From Limiplasma merdipullorum (GTDB taxonomy: Bacteria > Bacillota > Clostridia > Christensenellales > Aristaeellaceae): a stretch of DNA of 20,769 nucleotides. The notes below the pieces were generated by a model. It saw nothing but the letters and a program-made list of their open reading frames with translations, was not told where the DNA came from and made no database searches. Positions 8,684-15,946 of the stretch are shown piece after piece. A program made the position numbers and the translations under genes. Each line of letters starts with the position of its first letter. The stretch's first letter is position 1. The stretch is from assembly GCA_018711955.1 (NCBI GenBank), contig DVHQ01000129.1, positions 1-20,769 of the forward strand. Direction: 5' to 3'.

Positions 8684-9892
8684 TTATTCGATCGGCTTGC
8701 CGGTCACGATGCACAGGGTATCCCGGGCGATGACGATTTCCTCGTCCGTGGGGATGACGCAGATCTTGACCTTGCTGTCGTCGGCAGAGATGACGCTTTC
8801 CTTGCGGTTGCCCTCGACGTTCTTGACGGGATCGAGCTTGGCGCCCATGAACTCGAAGCCCTCCATGACCTTCTCGCGCAACTCCGCGCCGTTTTCGCCG
8901 ATGCCGGCCGTGAAAACGATCACGTCCACACCGTTCATCACGGCGGCATAGCTGCCGATGTACTTGCGGATGCCATGGATAAGCATATCGCGGGCGATGA
9001 TGGCGCGCTCGTGACCGCTGTCCGCGGCGGCGTCGATGTCGCGCATGTCGCTGCTCAGGCCGCTGATGCCAAGCAAACCGCTCTTTTTGTTGCACATGTT
9101 GAGCACTTCGTCCACGGTCATGTGATCGTTATTGGCGATGTACTGCACCACGGCGGGGTCCATGCTGCCCGAGCGGGTGCCCATGATGACGCCCTCCAGT
9201 GGCGTGATGCCCATGCTGGTGTCCACGCACTTGCCGCAGTCCACGGCGGCCATGGAGCTGCCGTTGCCCAGGTGGCAGGTGATGACGCGGGTCTTGTTGC
9301 GGTCCAGGCCCAAAAACTCGCACACGCGCTTGCTCACATAGCGGTGGCTGGTTCCATGGAAGCCGTAGCGGCGCACGTGCAGGCGCTCGTAGTACTCATA
9401 AGGCACGCCGTAGAGATACGCCTTCGGCGGCATGGTCTGATGGAAAGCGGTATCGAACACGGCCACGTTGGGCGTGCCGGGCATGACCTTCTCGCACGCC
9501 TCGATGCCCATGAGGTTGGCGGGGTTATGCAGCGGGCCCAGCGGGATATTGGCGCGGATGGCGTCCTTGACCTCCTCGTTGATAAGCACGCTGGCGGTGA
9601 ACGCCTCGCCGCCGTGGAGCACGCGATGGCCCACCGCGCCGATTTCGTCCATATGCTTGACCGCGCCCTTCTCAGGGTCGGTCAGGGCCTTGATCATGAG
9701 GGAGCAGGCCTCGGTGTGGTCCTTGATGGGCTGCTCAAAGACGATCTCCTGGCCGTTGACCTTCTGGGTGAGCTTGCTGCCCTCAATGCCGATGCGCTCC
9801 ACCAGGCCCTTGGCCATGAGCTTTTCGCCGTCCATGTCCACCAGCTGGTATTTCAAAGAGGAAGAACCCGCGTTGACGATCAGAATTTTCAT
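8684..9892 (-). CDS. ackA: Acetate kinase
   Basis: The 402-residue enzyme converts acetyl phosphate and ADP to acetate and ATP, the energy-yielding last step of fermentation by acetyl-CoA. Family motifs and active-site residues are present: N7 in NAGSSSLKY, R90 in VGHRVLHGG, D147 in VFDTAFHQ, H179 in YGFHGTSHRYV, then HLGNGSS, GSMDPA and FTAGIGENG. ATG at 9892 follows AAGGAGAG. The gene lies 23 bp after pta in the usual phosphotransacetylase-then-kinase order and should be transcribed from the pta promoter. Confidence 0.99.
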   Translation of the reverse strand: MKILIVNAGSSSLKYQLVDMDGEKLMAKGLVERIGIEGSKLTQKVNGQEIVFEQPIKDHTEACSLMIKALTDPEKGAVKHMDEIGAVGHRVLHGGEAFTASVLINEEVKDAIRANIPLGPLHNPANLMGIEACEKVMPGTPNVAVFDTAFHQTMPPKAYLYGVPYEYYERLHVRRYGFHGTSHRYVSKRVCEFLGLDRNKTRVITCHLGNGSSMAAVDCGKCVDTSMGITPLEGVIMGTRSGSMDPAVVQYIANNDHMTVDEVLNMCNKKSGLLGISGLSSDMRDIDAAADSGHERAIIARDMLIHGIRKYIGSYAAVMNGVDVIVFTAGIGENGAELREKVMEGFEFMGAKLDPVKNVEGNRKESVISADDSKVKICVIPTDEEIVIARDTLCIVTGKPIE

Positions 9893-9915
9893 TGGTCGCT
9901 CTCCTTATCTGTTGC

Positions 9916-10914
9916 TTACGCCTGCGCCTTGACAGCGGTGATGGACACGACGCTTACGATATCATCCACGGAGCAGCCGCGGCTCAGGTCGCTCACGGGC
10001 TTGGCCAGGCCCTGGATGATGGGACCGATGGCCTCCGCACCCGCCAGGCGCTGCACCAGCTTGTAGCCGATGTTGCCGGCCTGCAGGTCGGGGAACACCA
10101 GCACATTGGCATGACCCGCCACGGTGCTGCCGGGGGACTTGAGCTGGCCGACGCTTTCCACCAGCGCGGCGTCCGCCTGGAGCTCGCCGTCGAGCTGGAG
10201 GTCGGGGGCGAGCTCATGGGCCAGCTTGGTGGCCTCCTGCACCTTGGTCACGTTTTCATGCTTCGCGCTTCCCTTGGTGGAGAAGGACAGCATGGCCACG
10301 CGCGGGTTGATATCCACCAGCTGTTTGCCGGAGGCGGCGCTGGCGATGGCGATGGCGGCCAGCTCCTCAGCCGTGGGATTGGGGATCACGGCGCAGTCGC
10401 CGAAGATCATCACGCCGTTGTCGCCCCACTTGGGATCGGGCAGTTCCATGATGAAGCAGCTGGACACCACTTTGATGCCGGGGGCCGTCTTGATGATCTG
10501 CAGCGCCGGACGCAGCACGTTGCCGGTGGAGTTGATGGCGCCGGCCACCATGCCGTCGGCGTCACCCGCCTTGAGCATCACCGCGCCGTAGTACAGCGGG
10601 TTCTTGGTCACCAGCTCGGTGGCCTGTTCGGGGGTCATGCCCTTGGCCTTACGCAGCTCGTAGAGAAGCTCGGCATAGGCGGCGCTCTTTTCGCTGGTCG
10701 CGGGGTCGATGATGGCCACGCCCGTGAGGTCGGTGCCGGTTTCGGCGGCGACCTTGCGCACCTCCTCGGGGTTGCCCAGCAGCGTCACGCGGGCCACGCC
10801 CTCCTTCAGGATTTTCGCGCTGGCCTGCACGGTGCGGGGCTCGGTGCCCTCCGGCAGTACGATGTGCTTTACGTCAGCCCTGGCCTTGGCTTTGATTTTC
10901 TCAATCGCGGACAT
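9916..10914 (-). CDS. pta: Phosphate acetyltransferase
   Basis: The 332-residue enzyme transfers the acetyl group of acetyl-CoA to phosphate, giving acetyl phosphate for AckA. It is the short (class I) type: a single PTA_PTB domain with no N-terminal DRTGG/CobB extension. Recognisable segments are IVLPEGTEPRTVQA, TLLGNPEEV, DGMVAGAINSTGNVLRPALQ, SSCFIMELPD, FGDCAVIPNPTAEELA, MLSFSTKGSAKHE, LQLDGELQADAALV and FPDLQAGNIGYKLVQRLAGAEAIGP. ATG at 10914 follows GGGAGGAAAAGAAC. It is the first gene of the pta-ackA unit and is divergent from tmcAL. Confidence 0.99.
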   Translation of the reverse strand: MSAIEKIKAKARADVKHIVLPEGTEPRTVQASAKILKEGVARVTLLGNPEEVRKVAAETGTDLTGVAIIDPATSEKSAAYAELLYELRKAKGMTPEQATELVTKNPLYYGAVMLKAGDADGMVAGAINSTGNVLRPALQIIKTAPGIKVVSSCFIMELPDPKWGDNGVMIFGDCAVIPNPTAEELAAIAIASAASGKQLVDINPRVAMLSFSTKGSAKHENVTKVQEATKLAHELAPDLQLDGELQADAALVESVGQLKSPGSTVAGHANVLVFPDLQAGNIGYKLVQRLAGAEAIGPIIQGLAKPVSDLSRGCSVDDIVSVVSITAVKAQA

Positions 10915-10937
10915 GTTCTTTTCCTCCCTGATGTGCT

Positions 10938-10965
10938 AAAATACAGAGGGTATATCTGTTTTCAA
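10938..10965 (-). promoter_or_regulatory. Promoter of pta-ackA
   Basis: TTGAAA (10960-10965) and TATTTT (10938-10943) on the minus strand, 16 bp apart, in an AT-rich stretch that stands out from the GC-rich surroundings. Immediately upstream is GTATACTATATGGG, which may add an upstream AT-rich element or a second weaker -10. Confidence 0.65.
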
Positions 10966-11013
10966 CCCATATAGTATACAACTTTTTCTACTTAAAGGGA
11001 AGGGGGAAAGCCC

Positions 11014-11045
11014 AAAAAAGCGCGCCGGGCAAGCCCTTGGCGCGC
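11014..11045 (-). terminator. Intrinsic terminator facing pta, at the 5' end of tmcAL
   Basis: On the minus strand GCGCGCC (11045-11039) pairs with GGCGCGC (11026-11020), with an inner GGGC/GCCC, and is followed directly by six T (11019-11014). It is a textbook intrinsic terminator for minus-strand transcripts. The nearest minus-strand gene feeding it is the membrane-protein gene at 12221-14098, so it would end a transcript running antisense through tmcAL. On the plus strand it has no T tract but lies in the tmcAL leader. Confidence 0.8.
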
Positions 11046-11058
11046 ATGGGCACGAGCT

Positions 11059-12216
11059 GTGGACGCCGTTGTGGGCATCATTTGTGAATACGACCCCTTC
11101 CACCGGGGGCACCGAAGGCAGTTTGAGCTGATCCGGGCGCAGCTGCCCGGCGCGCGCATCGTGTGTCTGATGAGCGGGCCTTTCACGCAGCGCGGCATGC
11201 CCGCGCTTCATTCCCCCGCCGACCGCGCCCGCGCCGCGCTGGAGGGCGGATGCGACCTGGTGCTGGAGCTTCCCTGCGCCTTCAGCGTGCGCGAAGCCGA
11301 GCATTTTGCGCTGGGCGGCGTAAGCATCCTCACCCGTCTTGGATTTGTCACGCATCTCTCCTTCGGCGCGGAGGACGGACTGGACGCGCTTCTGCCCGCG
11401 GCCGCGCTGCTGGATGCGCCCACACCCGCGTTTCAGGAGGCGCTCCGGGCCGCGCTGGCGCGGGGGGCCAGCTTTGCCGCCGCACAGGGCGAGGCACTTG
11501 CGGCCTGCCTCCCGGCTCCCCGCCCCGTGCCCTGGGAAAAGCCCAACAACATCCTCGCCCTGTGCTACCTGCGCGCCCTTCGCCGGCTGCAAAGCCCGCT
11601 CCTTCCCCTGCCGGTCCGGCGCGAGGGAGACTATCACGCCCCCGCGCTGGAAGGCCAGCGCTGGCCCTCCGCCACAGCGGTGCGCGCGGCCTTTCTCGGC
11701 GGCGATCTGGCGGCGGCGCGCGCGGCCTGCGGCTACGATCTGCCCGCCGCGCCCATCTGCCGCCCGGACGCGCTGGATTCCGTGCTGCTCTACAAGCTGC
11801 GCACGCAGAGTGCGCAGGCGCTTGCCCGTCTGCCCGACTGCACCGAGGGGCTGGAAAACCGCCTCAAAGCCTGCGCGGCCCACGCGGCCACGCGCGACGA
11901 GCTGCTTTCCCTGCTCAAAACCCGGCGGTACGCTCATGCGCGCCTGAGCCGACTGTGCTGCCATGCGCTGCTGGACATCACCGGCGATCTGCTGAGCGCG
12001 TATCCCCTGCCCACCTATGCGCGCCTGCTGGGGATCCGGCGCGGGGCGCTCAGCGGGGAGCTGCGCCGCAGCGCCCTTCCGCTACCCGCCCGAGCCGCCG
12101 ATCTGAGTCCGGACGACCCGCTGGCGGCGCTGGACCTGCGCGCCTATGACCTGTGGGCGCTGGGCGCAGGCCTTGCGCAGGGGATGATGCAAAGGCAGAA
12201 GGTGTGCGCCCTGTAG
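11059..12216 (+). CDS. tmcAL: tRNA(Met) cytidine acetate ligase TmcAL
   Basis: The 385-residue protein is the TmcAL (YlbM, DUF795) family, which uses acetate and ATP to form N4-acetylcytidine at the wobble position of elongator tRNA(Met). The N-terminus VVGIICEYDPFHRGH contains the nucleotidyltransferase HxGH-like motif (H15, H18); MSGPFTQRG, ALEGGCDLVLELPCAFSVREAEHFA, SFGAEDG, KPNNILALCYLRAL and RREGDYHA follow, all typical. The GTG at 11059 gives the family N-terminus but has no good ribosome binding site: a strong hairpin ends 13 bases upstream. Translation may be weak or use another signal. Its substrate acetate is made by the divergent pta-ackA pair. It converges with the next gene with only 4 bp between stop codons. 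Confidence 0.93.
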   Translation: MDAVVGIICEYDPFHRGHRRQFELIRAQLPGARIVCLMSGPFTQRGMPALHSPADRARAALEGGCDLVLELPCAFSVREAEHFALGGVSILTRLGFVTHLSFGAEDGLDALLPAAALLDAPTPAFQEALRAALARGASFAAAQGEALAACLPAPRPVPWEKPNNILALCYLRALRRLQSPLLPLPVRREGDYHAPALEGQRWPSATAVRAAFLGGDLAAARAACGYDLPAAPICRPDALDSVLLYKLRTQSAQALARLPDCTEGLENRLKACAAHAATRDELLSLLKTRRYAHARLSRLCCHALLDITGDLLSAYPLPTYARLLGIRRGALSGELRRSALPLPARAADLSPDDPLAALDLRAYDLWALGAGLAQGMMQRQKVCAL

Positions 12217-12220
12217 GAGC

Positions 12221-14098
12221 TTACCAGGCCGCCACGAGCAGGCGGTTTTCCCTGTCCACGCGGTAGATCTGTACCCCGTCCTCCTGCGGCAGCTGGGCAA
12301 AGAGCAAGCCGTAGGTCTCCGCAAACGCCTCCGTACTCCCAAAAACCAGCACCAGGTCGCTTTCCAGAAGCTCCTCCATCAGTTCCTCAGGGGACAGACA
12401 GGCCGTGAAACGGTCCTCGGCGGCAGGGTCGTCCACCGGGTTCCAGGGCGCGTCCAGCACCACGAGGGGACGCAGACGGTAGCGCATCACCTGATATTCA
12501 AACCCGCCCGATCCCGGTGCCAGTACATAGATCCGCTCCCGGCCCGTTTCACACAATTTGCGCACACGCGCCTCCGCGTCCAGATAGACCGCCTGCTTCT
12601 GCATGGCGGCCTGCGCGTCCAGACGAGTCACCGCGTTGAGCGCGCTCTCCACCGGCGAAACCGCCAAAAGCGCCGCGAGTGCCAGCGCTGATGCGCGCCG
12701 TCCCATGCCGCCTTGCGTCTGGGGCCGCCGCAGGCAGGCGGCGCAGGCAAACAGCACAAAGCCTGCCGCCAGCACTGCGATGCTCAAATACCGCTCATAG
12801 GAGGCCATGCGAACCGCCTCGTCCTCATAGAACTTGAATACATATGTAAGTCCCGTCCCAGCGATGTACAGGGCCGTCGCGGCAAAGACCACCCAGGCCG
12901 TGCGTCTGAGGCGCAGGGCCTGCTTGCTCTCTCGCACCGCGCCATACAGAAGCGCAAACCCTGCGCCGATGAGCACAAAGGCCAGAAAATAGCTGATGCT
13001 CATATCCGAGTCTCCCACGGGCACGATGGCTTCAAAAAATTTGTAGAGAAAATTGCGCAGTGTGGTACGCCGCCATGCACCCTCCGGCGAGAGCAACACG
13101 CTCAAACTGACCGGATCGGAGAAGGTGGCCTGCGCCGCCGCACCCATGGCCGTTGCATATGCGCTCCATGTGAGGCGTGCTACCGCCACGCAGACAAGCG
13201 GCCACAACGCGCGCCGGGCCGCATTTCCGCGCGCAAGAGCCGGTTCGCTTCCCTGCGTGCGCAGGCATGCGTAAGCCGCCGCAACCCCGGCCAACGCGTA
13301 GAGGAGTCCCGCATCCTTGCACAGCGTCAGTACCGCGAGCGACGCGCACAGCGTCAGCAGCGAAAACCGATCCCGTACGGAAAACAGCAGCGGCCACGCG
13401 CAGGCGAAGCCACCCAGCACACCCACCATCATATCCGCATGCAAAAGGTCCAGCCCGCGCGGAAAGGCAGCGAGCACGCACAGCGGCACGCCCGCTGCCA
13501 GGGCCAGCCATTCCAGCGGACGCCTCAGCCGCGCCCCGCGCAGGAAGGGCATGAAGAACGCGAGCATCAGGCACTGGTAGCTGGTGAACAACAATCCCTC
13601 GTCAAACCCGCCGCCCAGCAGCCCGTTGACCGTCTGGGCGAGGTACTGCCACAGGGGCAGCGCCGGCGGATAGGACGCAAAGAGCGACCGCGCGGCCGCA
13701 TCGGCGGGCAGCACGCCCTGCAGCGTCATGATTTTGACCGCGTCAGCCCAATAGGTGAACTCGTCCCAGGTATGCACGGGCTTGCCCGCGTTCGCTACCA
13801 GCGACGCCAGGCACAAAAGCACGTAGATCAGCGCCGCCGGGGTAAGCAGCCGCCCCAAAAGCGCACGCAGGCCGCGTCTTTTCGCCGCCAGGACCAGCGC
13901 GGCCGGCAGGCACGCGGCACACAGCCCCAGCGCCGCCAGCGCCCCCGCGCGCAGCAGGCCCGCCAGCGCAAAGGCATACATCATCAGCACAATCGCGCAC
14001 GCGGCCAGCGGCACCACTTCCTCCAGCCTTCTTTGAAACAGCTCACAAAAGAGCGAGCAAGCGCACACGAGCAAAACCAGCATCACCAGCGCAGCCAT
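12221..14098 (-). CDS. Large polytopic membrane protein, GT-C glycosyltransferase-like
   Basis: The 625-residue protein has about a dozen membrane segments, beginning ALVMLVLLVCACSLFC, and ends in a soluble domain of roughly 110 residues after about 510 that contains IYVLAPGSGGFEYQVMRY and LVLVFGSTEAF. An acidic motif HTWDEFTYW (109-117; D112, E113) opens the main extracytoplasmic loop, followed by SYPPALPLWQYL. This is the layout of GT-C enzymes that use polyprenyl-phosphate sugars, but the substrate is unknown and I cannot name the family. ATG at 14098 follows GGGGAGGGG; the open frame extends 135 codons upstream across the promoter and into the divergent gene, so it is not used. It has its own promoter and, oddly, no terminator at its 3' end. 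Confidence 0.78.
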   Translation of the reverse strand: MAALVMLVLLVCACSLFCELFQRRLEEVVPLAACAIVLMMYAFALAGLLRAGALAALGLCAACLPAALVLAAKRRGLRALLGRLLTPAALIYVLLCLASLVANAGKPVHTWDEFTYWADAVKIMTLQGVLPADAAARSLFASYPPALPLWQYLAQTVNGLLGGGFDEGLLFTSYQCLMLAFFMPFLRGARLRRPLEWLALAAGVPLCVLAAFPRGLDLLHADMMVGVLGGFACAWPLLFSVRDRFSLLTLCASLAVLTLCKDAGLLYALAGVAAAYACLRTQGSEPALARGNAARRALWPLVCVAVARLTWSAYATAMGAAAQATFSDPVSLSVLLSPEGAWRRTTLRNFLYKFFEAIVPVGDSDMSISYFLAFVLIGAGFALLYGAVRESKQALRLRRTAWVVFAATALYIAGTGLTYVFKFYEDEAVRMASYERYLSIAVLAAGFVLFACAACLRRPQTQGGMGRRASALALAALLAVSPVESALNAVTRLDAQAAMQKQAVYLDAEARVRKLCETGRERIYVLAPGSGGFEYQVMRYRLRPLVVLDAPWNPVDDPAAEDRFTACLSPEELMEELLESDLVLVFGSTEAFAETYGLLFAQLPQEDGVQIYRVDRENRLLVAAW

Positions 14099-14121
14099 GA
14101 AACCCCTCCCCGTTTTCCTTA

Positions 14122-14150
14122 TCCTACCATCCCGCGCACTGCCCGTCAAC
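14122..14150 (-). promoter_or_regulatory. Promoter of the 625-residue membrane protein gene
   Basis: TTGACG (14145-14150) and TAGGAT (14122-14127) on the minus strand, 17 bp apart. The -10 is a moderate match. It lies back to back with the ABC-exporter promoter. Confidence 0.55.
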
Positions 14151-14154
14151 CGCT

Positions 14155-14181
14155 TGCACATTGCAAAAACCGTGCTACAAT
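14155..14181 (+). promoter_or_regulatory. Promoter of the ABC exporter operon
   Basis: A TACAAT -10 (14176-14181) is preceded by TTGCAC (near 14155-14160) with a slightly short spacer of 15-16 bp. The 5' UTR would be about 30 nt, ending in a GAGGAG ribosome site before ATG 14219. Confidence 0.5.
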
Positions 14182-14218
14182 AGGGGACGTTCCGACTTTT
14201 TCCATGAGGAGATCTGCC

Positions 14219-15946
14219 ATGCGAACGCTGCTTCCCTTTCTGAAACCCTACCGCAAGGAATGCGTGCTTGCCCCGCTGTTCAAGCTTCTGGAAGCGGTGT
14301 TGGAGCTGTTTGTGCCCCTCATCATGGCCGCTATCATCGACAACGGCATCCAGGCGCGCGACACGGGCTACGTGCTGCGCATGGGCCTTGGGCTGGTGGG
14401 GCTGGGGCTGCTGGGCCTTGTCAGCTCTGTCACCGCGCAGTTTTTTGCCGCCAAGGCGGCGGTGGGGTTTGCCGCGAAGCTCAAAAGCGCGCTCTTCCGG
14501 CACATCCAGGGGCTATCCTACACCGAGCTGGATACCCTGGGCACCGCTACGCTCATCAACCGCATGACCACCGACATGAACCAGGTGCAGACGGGCGTGA
14601 ACATGACGCTGCGCCTGCTTTTGCGCTCGCCCTTCGTGGTGCTGGGCGCGATGGTGATGGCCTTCACCGTGGACGCCCGGACCGCGCTGATCTTCCTGGC
14701 GCTGATCCCGCTGCTTGCGCTTGCGGTGGCGGGCATCATGCGCCTCACGCTGCCCGGCCACCGCAAAGTCCAGGGCCAGCTGGACCGGGTGCTTGTCCAT
14801 ACCCGCGAAAACCTGACCGGCGTGCGCGTGCTGCGCGCCTTTGGCAAGCAGGACAGCGAGCAGGCCGCCTTTGACGGGGACAACCAGCTCCTGTGCCGCA
14901 TGCAGCGCCGCGTGGGGGCCCTGTCGGCGCTGATGAACCCGCTGACCTATGTGCTGGTCAACGGCGCGCTGGCGGCGCTTCTGTGGAGCGGCGCGATTGA
15001 GGTGCAGGCCGGGCTGCTCACGCAGGGCGCGGTGGTGGCGCTGGTCAACTATCTTTCGCAGATTCTGGTGGAGCTGGTCAAGTTCGCAAACCTGATCGTG
15101 ACCATCACCAAATCCATCGCGTGTGCGGGCCGTATTGAAAGCGTGCTTGCCACGCGCGCCTCCATGCCCATGCCCGCCTCCCCCACCGCCGCCGACCAAA
15201 GCGCGGAAACCTGCGTGCGCTTTGAGGACGTATCGGCCCGCTATCAGGGCGCGGGCGCGGATTCGCTGTCGCATATCAGCTTTGCGGCGGGTCACGGGGA
15301 GACCGTGGGCATCATCGGCGGCACGGGCTCGGGCAAAACCACGCTGGTCAACCTGATACCCCGCTTTTACGACGTTTCGGCGGGGCGCGTGCTGGTGGAC
15401 GGCGTGGATGTCAGGGAGCAGAGCGCCGAAGCCCTCCGGCAGAAAATCGCTGTGGTGCCGCAAAAGGCGGTGCTGTTTGAGGGAACCATCCGAGACAACC
15501 TGCGCTGGGGGGCTCTCTCCGCCACGGACGAGGACCTTTGGCGCGCGCTGGAGGCCGCGCAGGCCGCCGAGGTGGTGCGCGCCAAGCCCGGCGGTCTGGA
15601 CGAAATGGTGGAACAGGGCGGACGCAATTTCTCCGGCGGCCAGCGCCAGCGCCTGACCATCGCCCGCGCGCTGGTGAGGCGGCCTGAGATTCTGATTCTG
15701 GACGACAGCGCCTCGGCGCTGGACTACGCGACCGACGCGGCGCTGCGCAAGTCGCTGCGCGCGCTGGACTGGCCGGTGACGGTGTTCATCGTGTCGCAGC
15801 GGGCCAGCTCCATCCGCCACGCGGACGTGATTCTGGTGCTGGACGACGGCGAGCTGGCCGGCCTGGGCACGCATGACGAGCTGCTCAGGACCTGTCCCGT
15901 CTATCAGGAAATCTACTTTTCTCAGTACCCCAAGGAGGCCGTGTGA
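14219..15946 (+). CDS. ABC exporter half-transporter with degenerate ATPase site (TM287-like subunit)
   Basis: The 575-residue half-transporter has six N-terminal membrane helices (to about 310) and an ATP-binding domain (about 332-575). The Walker A is GGTGSGKTT (367-375), the Q-loop VVPQKAVLF (412-420), and the signature FSGGQ (471-475). The Walker B is ILILD followed by D496, where catalytic enzymes have Glu, and the switch His is replaced by Q527 (VSQR). This pairing is characteristic of the degenerate subunit in heterodimeric exporters such as TM287/288 and BmrCD. It overlaps the second half-transporter by one base (TGATG), so equimolar production is likely. The substrate is unknown; drugs, lipids or peptides are typical. 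A much longer upstream open frame is only the antisense of the neighbouring gene. Confidence 0.95.
   Translation: MRTLLPFLKPYRKECVLAPLFKLLEAVLELFVPLIMAAIIDNGIQARDTGYVLRMGLGLVGLGLLGLVSSVTAQFFAAKAAVGFAAKLKSALFRHIQGLSYTELDTLGTATLINRMTTDMNQVQTGVNMTLRLLLRSPFVVLGAMVMAFTVDARTALIFLALIPLLALAVAGIMRLTLPGHRKVQGQLDRVLVHTRENLTGVRVLRAFGKQDSEQAAFDGDNQLLCRMQRRVGALSALMNPLTYVLVNGALAALLWSGAIEVQAGLLTQGAVVALVNYLSQILVELVKFANLIVTITKSIACAGRIESVLATRASMPMPASPTAADQSAETCVRFEDVSARYQGAGADSLSHISFAAGHGETVGIIGGTGSGKTTLVNLIPRFYDVSAGRVLVDGVDVREQSAEALRQKIAVVPQKAVLFEGTIRDNLRWGALSATDEDLWRALEAAQAAEVVRAKPGGLDEMVEQGGRNFSGGQRQRLTIARALVRRPEILILDDSASALDYATDAALRKSLRALDWPVTVFIVSQRASSIRHADVILVLDDGELAGLGTHDELLRTCPVYQEIYFSQYPKEAV

Noticed and set aside
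10936..11964. 342-codon minus-strand open frame opposite tmcAL
   Set aside because: Composition is that of an antisense shadow, it overlaps the pta promoter and the 11014-11045 terminator, and TmcAL motifs are unambiguous on the plus strand. Antisense RNA here is plausible, a protein is not.
12713..14218. 502-codon N-terminal extension of the first ABC subunit
   Set aside because: The extension is antisense to the membrane-protein gene. The ATG at 14219 has a ribosome site and promoter and gives a normal 575-residue half-transporter.
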